Assembly: GCA_963422465.1 (NCBI GenBank)
Contig: OY730169.1
Span: forward strand, 4,526,001 to 4,590,000
Direction of reading: 5' to 3'
DNA: 64,000 bases
Origin: Lichina pygmaea
Lineage: Eukaryota; Ascomycota; Lichinomycetes; Lichinales; Lichinaceae
This document shows, in pieces, positions 46,157 to 57,058 of this stretch (its first letter is position 1; each line of letters opens with the position of its first letter). The position numbers were made by a program, and so were the translations under genes. The notes under the pieces were generated by a model. It was not told the DNA's origin. It saw only the letters and a list, made by a program, of their open reading frames with translations, and did no database searches.

Positions 46157-49100
46157 ATGGAGCATCCCTACGCCCTTTCAAGAGACAAGGTCCTTCAGTA
46201 TTTTCAGGTCTCCGAGGACCAAGGCTTGTCGGACGAACAGGTATCGTCAGCCAGGTCAAGATATGGCCCAAATGGTACGGTATCGTTCGGATGTCTCTGA
46301 GCGTTCACGCAGCTCCTTGCGCTGACATCGAGAACAGCTTTACCCGAGGAGCCTCCAACGCCCATATGGCGGCTCGTTTTAGACCAGTTCAAAGATCAGC
46401 TCGTCGTCATCCTGCTTGGCTCCGCCGCGCTGTCGTTTGTCCTGGCGCTCTTTGAGGAGGGTGATGGCTGGACCGCCTTCGTGGACCCAGTCGTGGTACG
46501 TCGTCCTCCCTCCATACCGTACGCTCTGCCGATGATCGAGCTCTGACTGGCGGTCGACGGCGACAGATCCTGGCGATTCTGATACTCAACGCGATAGTGG
46601 GCGTGTCGCAGGAGACGAGCGCGGAAAAGGCCATCGCGGCCTTGCAAGAGTATGCGGCCAACGAAGCGAAGGTGGTCCGTCATGGCCAGACGATGCTTGT
46701 CCGCGCCGAGGAGCTTGTTCCGGGGGACATCCTTACCGTCGCCGTGGGAGATAGGATACCGGCCGACTGCCGGGTCCTGTCCATACAGAGCAATACCTTC
46801 CGGGTCGACCAGGCCATCTTGACGGGAGAGAGCGAGAGCGTTGGGAAAGGGGTCGACGCCGTCAACGATGTACATGCCGTGAAGCAGGATCAGACCAACA
46901 TGCTCTTCTCCGGAACGACGGTCGTCAACGGCCATGCCGTCGCCGCCGTCGTCTTGACCGGCCCTCTGACCGCGATTGGAGACATCCACGAGAGCATCAC
47001 CTCCCAGATCTCCGAGCCGACACCGCTGAAGCAGAAGCTCAACGATTTCGGCGATGCGCTCGCCAAGGTCATCAGCTTGATATGCGTCTTGGTGTGGCTG
47101 ATCAACATCAGGCACTTCAACGACCCAACACACGGAGGCTGGGCCCGGGGTGCCATCTACTACCTCAAGGTACGCAGCAGGTCTACCCCTCCGAATCGAC
47201 CGACGCAAGACTGAGCGCCTCCTTCCAGATTGCTGTGTCCCTGGGTGTCGCTGCGATACCGGAAGGGCTGGCGGTCGTCATCACGACATGCCTTGCGCTG
47301 GGAACACGCAGGATGGCGGCCAAGAACGCCGTTGTCCGGAACCTCGCCTCCGTCGAGACACTTGGAAGCTGCAGCGTCATCTGCTCCGACAAGACCGGCA
47401 CCCTGACTACGAATCAGATGAGCGTCAGCACAGTGATGTACTTGAATCGATCGGCCACGGACGTCGAGCAGATTGACATCGAGGGCACCACCTTCGCGCC
47501 CGAAGGAAAGCTTAGCCGGAACGGAAAGACCGTCGTCGATCTCGCGGCTTCGTCGGCCCTCGTCTGCCAGGCTGCAGAGATTTCGGCCCTGTGCAACGAC
47601 GCCCAGATCACCTACGACGCGAAATCTGGCGCCTTCCACCGCGTCGGTGAGCCGACGGAGGGTGCGCTGAGTACAATGGTCGAGAAGATCGGGACGCCCG
47701 ATCGATCTTACAACCGGGCCACTCGAGAGGCGCCTCCCGTCGAGCGAGCCCAGCGCGCGAGTCGCTTCTACGCCGGCCTCTCCCGGAAGCTGGCCACGTT
47801 CGAGTTCTCCAGAGACCGCAAGAGCATGTCCGTGCTCGTGAGGCAAGGCCGCCGGGAGCGCCTGCTGGTCAAAGGCGCCCCCGAGTCCATCATCGAGCGC
47901 TGTTCGCACGTGCTGGCGGGCGACGAAGGCAGGGCCGTCTCGCTGAACGACAGGCTACGCGCTCTCCTTCATGGCCAGGTCGCCGAGAAGGGAAACCGAG
48001 GATTGCGTGTCGTCGCGCTGGCCACCAAGGATCCTCGTTCTTCCGACGCGCGCTCGGCCAGATCCGCGGAGGATTACGCCCGGCTCGAGGACGACATGAC
48101 GCTGGTCGGTCTGGTCGGCATGCTCGACCCGCCGCGGCCCGAGGTGGCCGACTCGATCCGGGCCTGCCGCCAGGCCGGCATCCGCGTCGTCGTCGTCACC
48201 GGCGACAACAAGAACACGGCCGAGACCGTCTGCCGCCAGATCGGCATCTTCTCCGCGCGCGACAAGGACCTCCGGGGCCTGAGCTACACCGGCCGCGAGT
48301 TCGACGCCCTGAGCGAGCACGAGAGGCTCGAGGTGGCCAAGACGGCCTCGCTCTTCTCCCGCACCGAGCCGGCGCACAAGTCGAGGCTCGTGGATCTGCT
48401 GCAGAGCTCGGGCGAGGTGGTGGCCATGACGGGCGACGGCGTCAACGACGCACCGGCGCTCAAGAAGGCCGACATCGGCGTGGCCATGGGCACCGGGACG
48501 GACGTGGCCAAGCTCGCCGCCGACATGGTCCTCGCCGACGACAACTTCGCCACGATCCGCGTCGCCGTCGAGGAGGGTCGATCGATCTTCAACAACACGC
48601 AGCAGTTCATCCGCTACCTGATCTCGTCCAACATCGGCGAGGTCGTGTCGATCTTCCTGACGGCCGCGGCCGGGATGCCCGAGGCTCTGATCCCCGTGCA
48701 GCTGCTCTGGGTCAACCTCGTCACGGACGGCCTACCGGCGACGGCGCTCTCGTTCAACGCGCCCGACCACGACGTCATGCGGCGGCGGCCGAGGGGGCGT
48801 GACGAGGCCTTGGTCGGTCGCTGGCTGTTCTTCCGGTACATGGTCATTGGCATCTACGTCGGGCTCGCGACGGTGTTCGGTTACGCGTGGTGGTTCATGT
48901 TCAACCCCGAGGGGCCCATGATATCTTTTTGGGAGCTGGTATGTTCTGCGAACAAGAAGAATGTAGTCCTTCGTGCGCGTCTGACCGCGGAACCTCCACT
49001 TCTGCAGACTCACTACCACCGTTGCGCGTCGGACTTCCCAGAGACTGGGTGCGAGATGTTCTCGAACGACATGGCCAAGTCCGGCTCGACCATGTCCCTG

Positions 49101-49584
49101 TCGATGTAAGTCGTGGTGCCAATCTGGAGACGCTCATCTGCGGAGTGGAGGCTGACAACGTCGCCTCAGCCTGGTCGTCATCGAGATGTTCAACGCCATG
49201 AACGCGCTGTCGTCCAGCGAATCGCTCCTGTCGCTGCCGGTCTGGAAGAACATGATCCTGATCTACGCCATCACGCTGTCGATGATCCTGCATCTCATCC
49301 TCCTCTACGTGCCTCTCTTCCAGACGCTCTTCTCGGTGCTACCGCTGAACTGGAACGAATGGCAGGCTGTACTCTTGATTAGTTTACCTGTCATGTAAGC
49401 TTGTCCTTGTCTTGGTTCCCTCTCGCAGTCGTTCTTACTTGGTGGTGTATTTTTTGTGGGCTCCTCCTCTTCACCCATGCTAACTCGTCATATCACCGCT
49501 AGCTTCATCGATGAGATGCTCAAGTACTTTGAACGCCAGATCTATCTGCCCAAGGCAACATCATATCACATGAAGAAGGAATAG
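46157..49584 (+). CDS. nca-1: SERCA-type P-type Ca2+-ATPase (endoplasmic reticulum)
   Basis: Seven exons: 46157-46274, 46338-46495, 46567-47169, 47229-48938, 49008-49105, 49170-49394 and 49503-49584, for 997 residues, matching the usual SERCA length. The start is [16 protein letters not shown]. Landmarks: actuator loop [12 protein letters not shown]; Ca2+-site helix 4 [20 protein letters not shown]; phosphorylation motif CSDKTGTLT with Asp347; nucleotide-binding [11 protein letters not shown]; hinge [17 protein letters not shown]; helix 6 [18 protein letters not shown]. The pump moves cytosolic Ca2+ into the ER lumen at the cost of ATP. PEGLA rather than the animal PEGLP is a small difference next to a Ca2+-coordinating Glu. 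Golgi PMR1-type pumps differ at the helix 5-6 motifs, so SERCA is preferred. It is convergent with pup3. Confidence 0.9.
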
Positions 49585-50755
49585 ACAGGCTATAGGTTTA
49601 GTGATCCCCCCCCCTTCCCTTCTCTCTTGCCTCTCTCTCCTTGTCTCCTCCCTTTGCCAGAAGGGAGCCATTGAACAAGTGCCCCACCACCCCAGCTATA
49701 CGCGTTACACCCATCCATCCATCCATCCATCCATCCTCGCTGTGAGCACGCTGACAGATATGGGAGACCAAGGTGAATTAGACCTATCACACCTACTTAG
49801 AGCAGATCAGATCAGATCCGACTAGATTAGAGCTAGATCTTTTGTAACTAGTATCCCCAAAGGGCTGTTGGAAATCTTTTTGCGCAAGATAGTGTTTCAT
49901 AACAGCATTCAGCTGAGGCGTGCATCACAGTACTCCTCGTCCTGTGAGCCGAAGACTCAACATTCAAGTACTACCTCCACACCACACTCAGAGACAGACA
50001 GCATATTCATTTCGTACTCCGCAACTTGCATCGAGCATCTAGCCGTTTCCACCGCACAGCCGTTTCCACCATCTAGCTACTTCCGCCACGCAGCTATCTC
50101 CACCATCGCCCACTCCTCCGACCCAGCATTTCAAGAAATCATTCCATCATACATCCGACACGATATCCCAACACCCCGAGCGTTCAGACTCTTCGGGCAC
50201 TCACGACACCCTTACCTGTCCATCGGGCAAAGTAGGACAGCGCAGGCAGCCAATACGTAAGCTCAAGTCAGGTGTGCCAGCAAGCAAGCAAGCTTATCAC
50301 TAGCCGAAGCTTCATGTCTGTGTGTCCTACTACTCCAGACCTGGTGGTTTTTGTGGTCTGTGGATTGGGTTTGATGTACAGATGTATAGGTGTACGATGA
50401 AGGGGTCTTTACCTACAGTACCCTTCGGGTTAACTAATAGCTAGTATCCATTGTACTGGAGATGAGCTCTGCAGATACTGTACATAGTGATGTCAGGTAC
50501 TTTTCACACACGTGTTCTGGATATCGTGCATGTATTCACGGTGGAGTCTGGAAGCATAAGAAGGTAAGAAGGGGAGGGGGGGAGGGAGGAGCAGAGAACG
50601 AAAGAAGATACTTTAGAAGCACGCTTGGGCTACTATAGTTACATATGGCACTGCTTGTTCTTGACGTCTCTTGTACTATACCTCGTTGTATCTCTGACCC
50701 CAGACCACCCCAACCAAAACCCCCCTGCACTTCCCCCCGCCACCGTACCTGGCCA
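49585..50755. other. Convergent Ca2+-ATPase/pup3 spacer, no gene
   Basis: Contains a (CATC)n microsatellite at about 49710-49735 and CT-rich DNA at about 49604-49650. No gene was recognised. Confidence 0.55.
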
Positions 50756-51623
50756 TCAATCCTGTCGGCCTTTTAGTAACCGCTTCGTGACCTTGTCCTT
50801 CTCGATAATGTAAACATGCGCGCCCCATCCAGACAGTGCGTCTCGATCGACGGCGTTCAGCAGCGCCTGTGATATCGTCTCGAAGAGGTCTTCGGCGGGC
50901 TGCAGCATGCTCGAGTGTCAGTGAAAACCGTTCTAGGGATAGTTGGAGAGGGGCGACAAGGAATACGGTTGGTCAACGGGGGGGGCGGTGGTGACAAGGC
51001 ATGAACCCACCAGATCCGGTTCCCACAGCCCTTCACACGTCCCAAACAGCTGATCGCTGGCGGTGCCGGAGACAATGAAATCCTTGGCAAAGTCGATGCA
51101 GCCGATGCTGTCGAAGCCGCAGATAAAAGGCTTGCCCGTCTTCTGGCTGATGCCAGCAATGACGGGGCTCACAAAGTACGGTCCGAAGCGGCGCTCGTAC
51201 AAACTCGAGCTGACCAGGTTGGCCAGCGTCTGCGGCGACGGCGACCGCTCCTCGCGCAGCCGGTACATGTTGACCTTGTATCGCAGCAGATCCGACACAG
51301 TCGACACGTCCGTGGCCAGGCCCGTCAGGCCCAGGTGCACGTCGCCGTACGAGAAGATCTTTGGGAAGTTGTTCGAGATTGTCAGGGCTTGCATGCCGAG
51401 CCGCAGGTCGCACGCGATCGCGACGCAATCTTTGCCGACCATCGCCACGCAGGCGCCGCCATCTGGGAGACGGCGGTGGTTAGCGTCGACGGCGGAGCAC
51501 CAGTTTCCCTCCAGAGGAGGCGGTTGGTCTTCAGGGAAGCAACGTACTGATGGAGAACGGATTACTCTGTGACCGCAGTTAGTGAGAGTGTCTGCCTGAC
51601 CGTAGACATTGAGAACATACCAT
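50756..51623 (-). CDS. pup3: Proteasome subunit beta type-3 (Pup3/PSMB3); first coding exon is the ATG alone
   Basis: Exons 51623-51621 (ATG only), 51566-51548, 51462-51011 and 50899-50756 give 205 residues, the typical length of Pup3. The joined start is [19 protein letters not shown], as in the family. Donors are GTATGT, GTACGT and GTGGGT; the acceptors are CACAG, CCCAG and TGCAG. Other markers are [60 protein letters not shown] and the C-terminal [20 protein letters not shown]. Beta-3 is a structural, non-catalytic subunit of the 20S proteasome ring, with no propeptide. The gene therefore has an intron directly after its start codon, much like pre1 in this window, where the intron splits it. 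It is divergent from rpl39. Confidence 0.88.
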
Positions 51624-51881
51624 TTTCGTAGGGTGTGGCCGGTCCGAACAGGGACGTCGGGAGTTCGGCGCCAGATGGAGATGCCAGAAGTACTCGTACA
51701 GTACGCGTTTCTCACGCCGCCTGGAGCTTTGAGCTCGGGCAAACTTGCTCACGGCTCCAGTAGGACTCGGCTATACTTGCTGTCGCAGCTTACTAAGTCG
51801 CCACTGGCTCCCATGACAAAGCAGATTTGCAAAGCTTTTTGTCATCGCCACACACAGTACTTACGTAATCCAGGCGTTGCT

Positions 51882-51894
51882 CACGTGCCACGTG
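51882..51894. promoter_or_regulatory. Two tandem CACGTG boxes (candidate Cbf1-type sites)
   Basis: CACGTG at 51882-51887 and again at 51889-51894, about 150 bp upstream of the rpl39 ATG. CACGTG is the core bound by Cbf1-type bHLH factors (established). Occupancy here is inference. Confidence 0.55.
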
Positions 51895-51924
51895 GCTTCT
51901 CGTAGAACTCTTTAGATCATGTGA

Positions 51925-51940
51925 TTAGGGCAAAGCCCTA
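51925..51940. promoter_or_regulatory. TTAGGG site within a TAGGGC-AAA-GCCCTA palindrome (candidate Tbf1 site)
   Basis: TTAGGG at 51925-51930 overlaps a perfect inverted repeat at 51926-51940, about 105-115 bp upstream of the rpl39 ATG. Tbf1 binds TTAGGG-like DNA and drives ribosomal protein genes in several ascomycetes (established). Its use here is inferred. Confidence 0.5.
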
Positions 51941-52042
51941 GCCCGGCATATCAACTCGCTGAGCCTCATCATCAAACCTCCACCAAACCAACAGGAGATC
52001 CTCACATCTCGATCTTGGTCTGCAACGCAAAGATTGCCCAGC

Positions 52043-52415
52043 ATGCCGGTACGTCAAATGTTCTCTATTCGTAGCTGTTCTGATCTACTGCCCTTCCCAA
52101 TGTACTCTCGTCTCGACGTTCCATCGATCAGACAGCTGACACTTCACTGCGCCTTCCACCGACAGAGTCACAAATCGTTCGGCACCAAGCGCAAGCTTGC
52201 CAAAGCCAAGCGTCAGAACCGGCCTATTCCGCAGTGGATTCGGCTCCGAACAGGTAACACCATCCGGTAAGCGTCTCATACCTTCTCCCCATCTTGTGGG
52301 CTTTCTACGCCGGCCGGACAATATGTGAAACTAGGCTTCGAACGACAGCTAAAATTGGTCTGGCAGATATAACGCCAAACGAAGACACTGGCGGAAGACC
52401 CGTCTTGGCATTTAG
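52043..52415 (+). CDS. rpl39: 60S ribosomal protein eL39
   Basis: Exons 52043-52048 (ATGCCG), 52166-52266 and 52367-52415 give 51 residues, exactly the eL39 length. The sequence starts [20 protein letters not shown] and ends [15 protein letters not shown]. Donors are GTACGT and GTAAGC; acceptors are GACAG and GGCAG. eL39 is a small basic protein lining the exit tunnel of the large subunit. The first exon is only two codons, a common arrangement for fungal ribosomal protein genes, and the ORFs in this region are otherwise too short to be noticed. The promoter carries CACGTG and TTAGGG motifs shared with rpl36. Confidence 0.95.
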
Positions 52416-52832
52416 ATCTGCGCGGATGGCGTACCTAACTTTTCGAGGTCGGGTATGGAGACTGGGTGATGGAGATGGCGAAACTATCGAGAGGGTGTAC
52501 GTGAGGTCGACCTGAGCGGGACAACGACTCCACGGTGCAGAACGAATGGGAGTGTCTATATCAAGCAACACGGACAAGATTCACCTGCAAGATATCTGTG
52601 ATCGTAGCTGTTGTCCAGAGTGATCTTGAGGAGATAATCGCTGTTGCTCGCCAATTTTGACCATAGAAACCGCCCCCTGACCTTGTTCTTTACGCAGCTC
52701 AGTCACACTGGATTAATAATAGACCAGTTTACACCTGAAGGATCCGTAACATCTCAATCTGTGGAACAGGGCAGCTCAGAATTGCCAACTGTCAGGACCA
52801 CCACCGCCGTTACCACCACATCACACCGAGCC
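52416..52832. other. rpl39/UBX-protein spacer
   Basis: About 415 bp on the way to the UBX-protein start, with no coding content. A C/A-rich leader (CCACCACCGCCGTTACCACC) ends just before the ATG at 52833. Confidence 0.5.
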
Positions 52833-54733
52833 ATGTCCGCATCTCATGTCGTTGTTCTCGATTCGCGGTTTCGCAAAACAGTAGTCAAGGTCACACCCAG
52901 CACGCAGCTGACCGATGTGCTCCATGAGGCTTGCACAAAGCTCGATCTAGACCCTGAGCAGCATGCACTTCGGTAGGCTCCACTTGCTGTCACTCTACTG
53001 TCCCGGAGCAACAAATCGACGATGCACGTACTGATCCGACCCGACATGGCAGAAGCAACAAAAGACCGCTGGACCTCTCCCGCACGATCCGATTGTCCGG
53101 CCTCTCGTCGGGGGCCAAGCTCGAACTCATCGTCCAGTCCAGGTCTCCTTCGGTCGTCACGGTTGCCCTGCAGCTGCCCGAGTCCGAAAGCAAAGATGCG
53201 CTGGGCAGGCGACTGGTGGAGAAGCTTCCAAGCACGACCACGCTGTGGCTCATGCTGCGGAGGTTCGAGACCGGTTCGGATGACGGCGCACCCAGGCCGT
53301 CGAGAAACTTCACGGCCAGAGGGATAACGCGGCTGAACGACGGCAGCTCAGGCGCTGGCAGACTGTACTACGAGACCCCCGTGCTGCAGTACATGCAGCG
53401 GGAGCTGTCGTCGTTCGTGGACCTGCAGAAGACCCTGGCCCAGCTGGGGTTCAACTCCGGCAGCGCGCTCTTCCGGCTGAGTTTCGGGGCAACAGATCAG
53501 CCGCTGGAAGAGGCCATGGCCGAGATCGACCGGTACTTCCTGTCGTTCGAGACAGACGCCAAGGCCGGCGCGCACTCTGAAGGCGCGGGACATCTAGAAT
53601 CCGCACCAGATCCGCACAAGCCGGATGCCGTGATGGAAGACGTCGGCGGGACAACTGCGCCGGACACTTTGGCCGATGCAACGGAGACTGTCGAGGCCTA
53701 CGCTGAAACCACCCCGGCTGCAGACGCATTTGTCGCGGCTGATGCGTCGAAGGTCGACGAACAGGTGCCCAGTGATCAGGCGGTGATGGGCCCAGACCAG
53801 CGACTGATATCAGTTTTTGCGGCGCCAAGCAGCACCACTCCGCAGGCTGCTCGACGTAGGTCCCAAAACTTTCTTCCCGCGTCACCTCGGGAGAGTACAC
53901 TCGAAAGCCAACGACAGACCACTGACAGCTCTACAGACGAATTCAACGAGGCCGACTACGAGCCGACCATCGACCACGCCAAGCACCATCAATCCCGACT
54001 GTCCAAGAGCGGACAGAACCGACGACTTCCCAGCGAGGCCGAGATCAAAGAGCAAGCCGAGGCGGTCTGCCGCCGACTGTCCAGCGTCCGCGAGGTGGAG
54101 CTGAAGATCCGCTTCCCGAACCAGACACAGGTCGTCAGCAAGTTCGGCGCCGCAGACACGGCGAAGAGCCTGTACGGCTTTGTTCGATCGATGATACGCT
54201 ATCCGGACGAGCCTTTTACGCTGTCTCATCCTTCGAGCAAAGGCGGTGCACGCATCATCCCTGCCCCTGCCCCAGCCACCTTTCCATTCTCATCATCGAC
54301 CTTCACTTCCAGCCCCGCACACAACGCGCGATCCTCCCATCCTCCCTCGGAAGCCGCAGACCCACCGTCCTCCTCTTTCTCCTCCCCACCCCCCTCTTCA
54401 CCACGCCTGATTCTCGATCTGGGACTCAGCGGACGCATGCTCATCAACTTTGCATGGGAAACCGGAGCCAGCACGGAGGCCCGTCTCGCGTCGACCGTCC
54501 TGAAGCCACAGTTCGCCGCGGCCGCCCAAGAGCTGCGAATCGACGACGTCAGTCGAATCGGCGCCTTCAAAGACGCCGCCGCAGCCAAGAATAAGGGCAA
54601 AGGAGAAGCGGGAGGGGGAGCATCGTCCGCGGACGCTAGCACCGATGCTCGAGCAACCGACCGCGGCAAACACAGAGGTGCCGTCGCCGTGCCCAGGTGG
54701 CTGAAGTTACCGGGAAGCAAGAAAACTTCGTGA
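52833..54733 (+). CDS. ubx4: TUG/ASPSCR1-like (Ubx4-type) protein with N-terminal UBL and UBX-like domains
   Basis: Exons 52833-52972 and 53053-54733 give 606 residues (with the CAG acceptor; AAG three bases on would remove one residue). The N-terminus MSASHVVVLDSRFRKTVVKV, then TPSTQLTDVLHEACTKLDLD and, across the intron, KRPLDLSRTIRLSGLSSGAK is the TUG-UBL1 domain. A second ubiquitin-like segment follows (LYYETPVLQYMQRELSSFVD). After a low-complexity region, the UBX-like part is at about residues 340-460 (VELKIRFPNQTQVVSKFGAA, SLYGFVRSMIRYPDEPFTLS). In yeast and mammals these proteins bind the Cdc48/p97 ATPase and affect membrane traffic or ERAD (established). The start ATG has a reasonable context. 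The C-terminus is Lys/Gly-rich, without a membrane span. Confidence 0.8.
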
Positions 54734-55088
54734 TGAGACGACCTGTGTTCGTGACATGATCTGCCTCGATGATGTTGACCTTGCCTTGGACGTACTCTGC
54801 CAATTACCCCTTTTTCCTCTCCTACTCCCGCGGGGGAGAGGAGGTTTCTTTGCTTGTCACTTACAGTACTGCACGCTACATTACCGTATCCATAGTCATG
54901 CAAAGAGAAAAAGAAGGGGGGGAGGGTGTCTACAATAAGTTGGTAATGTGAATACAAGCGTGATCTTAACACATTATTCCAAGTACGCTGTCATCGGTCT
55001 ATAGACCTCAGCTGGTAGTAAGGGATGATTGATGGCCACACGATCCTGCTATTCCAAAAGAAATATTGAAAAAAAAATATTAATGTAT

Positions 55089-55229
55089 GAACGATGTGGG
55101 AATCGAACCCACGCCCCTCATCTATCAGTGAGCGGATCAGCCGCCCAGCTGGGCAGACTCTGTGCCCACGGATCAACCGTCTGACACAGTGCCCACCGAC
55201 GAGTGCTCTTTCCACTAAGCTAATCGTTC
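55089..55229 (-). tRNA. tRNA-like gene, copy 1, with long internal insertion
   Basis: On the minus strand the ends pair perfectly over 7 bp (GAACGAT with ATCGTTC) and are followed by A, like a discriminator base. A box-like TAGCTTAGTGG and B box GGTTCGATTCC are present. The D stem (GCTT/GAGC, 4 bp with one wobble) and T stem (GTGGG/CCCAC) form. A helix CTCGTC/GATGAG stands where the anticodon arm should be, but it encloses about 75 nt instead of a 7-nt loop, as if holding a large intron. The base after this stem is not the invariant U33, so I cannot assign an anticodon. It may be an unusual intron-containing tRNA, a tRNA pseudogene or a tRNA-derived transcript. Confidence 0.5.
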
Positions 55230-55336
55230 AGAAATAGAGGCAGAAAGAGGAATATACATAGCAAACTAGCAAGGGATAGCTAATGGTCACATGATTTCTA
55301 GAGTCCAAACAAAAATTAAAAAAAATCTTAGTGTAT

Positions 55337-55477
55337 GAACGATGTGGGAATCGAACCCACGCCCCTCATCTGTCAGTGAGCGGATCAACCGCCCAGCTGG
55401 GCAGACTCTGTGCCCACGGATCAACCGTCTGACACAGTGCCCACCGACAAGTGCTCTTTCCACTAAGCTAATCGTTC
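55337..55477 (-). tRNA. tRNA-like gene, copy 2, with long internal insertion
   Basis: It has the same length (141 nt) as copy 1, from which I count three differences, all G/A transitions. One, in the anticodon-arm helix, exchanges a C-G pair for a U-G pair and keeps the stem. The acceptor, D and T stems, A box and B box are unchanged. The flanks match copy 1 less well than the body. The anticodon is unresolved, as for copy 1. Confidence 0.5.
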
Positions 55478-56463
55478 GGAAATAGGGGCAGGAAGAGGAA
55501 TACATATACCAAACGAACATCCAGAGGGTATGAGCGTAGGCCGATGACATAAGCAGACCTCCCCAGGAGAACTTACTCAAGCCAGGCAGCTGCCTACTTT
55601 GATTACTTACTGGTTAGTGCGCCCAGTACAGCGGCTTCTTCTTCTTCTTCCGATTGATGTAATTACAGCACTTGGGCCGGCGCCGAATCGGCTTTGGCGT
55701 CGACAATCCGGTTCTAGCAGCAGTCGCAGAGCGGACAATTAACGTAACCCAGGCAGACCCTACTGTTCACGGCACTGTAGAGCTACGGTAGTGCTTGAAT
55801 TAGTAGACAACATGAGCAGTGGCCGTCTCCCGACCGGGAGAGAAGTAAGTTGGTTGTTGTACTTACGTATTGCGGTGGTCTTGGACGAGTAGCCCCTTAC
55901 TCCGGATCTTCGGCCCTCCCGAGACGGTGCAGGTTGCCGACTCGGGATTGTCACGGCTGATACTGGTACGAGTAGACCTCTTAAGATCATCATACTTGTA
56001 TCAAAGGTTTTAAGAAGTACTGCCTTCTATTGGAGGCCACCTCGAGAAGTATGATCTTTGAAGTTCTCCTGTTGGGACCGTACTCTTGATCTACTTACCT
56101 AGTCCAGATGTTGATGGCTGACTAAAGGGACTGATCAATGAGATTGCAAACAATGTAGGAAGTGCAGATTAGGCCTACGGTAGCGTAGATAGCAAGACAG
56201 TTAATTATAGAGAGAACATCTTTAGACGTGGAAGTACTCGTATACTGCGACCCACGAAGACGCCATGATTCTTCTTCTAGCCTCGTGCCGTCAAGTTCAG
56301 TCCTACTTACCATCTATCATAGCCCTCCTTACTTACCATCCATCACACCTCTCCATACTTACTATCCCATCACCTCATCTGCGCGTTCCCCGGATAGACA
56401 ACAGACGATCGAAACTGCAATCTATAAAAGCTGATGGAAGATAAACTGGCTTTTGGGGAGAGA

Positions 56464-56480
56464 GGGGGGGGGGGGGGGGG
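56464..56480 (+). repeat. Homopolymer run of 17 G
   Basis: Uninterrupted G17 in gene-free DNA. Confidence 0.85.
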
Positions 56481-57058
56481 AGTTCTGGTTTACGGGACTT
56501 TGATGGAAGTGGGATAGAGGATAGAGAGGGGTTCATTGAAGCTGCCTGATGGAGGATGCTTGGAGCGGGTAGACGGATGTGCGTGATATGGTGGATGTTG
56601 AACGGTGGATTTTGGGTGGCTGATCTCGTTGGCGTTGCTGGGGAGTGAGAGGCATATCGAGATATCGAGGGTCGATGGATACACGAGTTGGAGCACAGCG
56701 GTGTGTATGTATGTTGTCGTTGCAGTGCAGGTACATATTCTCTACCTAAAGTGTCTACTTAGTAAAGCTACCACGTGCCGAGGGGAGGCAAGTGCCCGAG
56801 CTAATTAAGTGAGTAGCGCGCGTTCGTTTCGAGTGCCTCGATTTAGTGACGCATTGTGAGTTCATATATGGAGCTGACGGGAGCGAGAGAGCGAGGACTA
56901 GACGGTAGCAAGAACGGAGAGGGCGAGGCTTGCTACAGGAGCAATGCATGTGAGTGGCAGATCTCGATTCCTAGTTTTGTCGCCTGGTCCGTCGCCGTAG
57001 ATGCAGAGCAATCGTTTCGACTCAGTCTGGAAGAAAGAATAAAAACATGTAGCTCCGC

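Larger units (their letters stand above)
51624..52042. promoter_or_regulatory. Divergent pup3/rpl39 promoter region
   Basis: A 419-bp region between two start codons. The rpl39-proximal half holds two CACGTG boxes and a TAGGGC/GCCCTA palindrome (separate entries). A C/A-rich leader (CCTCCACCAAACCAACAGG) precedes the rpl39 ATG. Confidence 0.65.
54734..57058. other. Intergenic region with tandem tRNA-like units
   Basis: Apart from the two tRNA-like units (55089-55229, 55337-55477) and a G17 run (56464-56480), no gene is visible. The frames in this segment are short and motif-free. A (CTT)n run lies near 55640. Confidence 0.55.

Noticed and set aside
46597-49109. Two separate ATPase frames starting at 46597 and 47082
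   Set aside because: They are exons 3 and 4-5 of one Ca2+-ATPase; the apparent starts are GTG/ATG codons inside exons or introns.
55015-55520. Assigning an amino acid to the tRNA-like units
   Set aside because: The base 5' to any candidate anticodon is not U33 and the loop is interrupted by about 70 nt, so any identity would be a guess.
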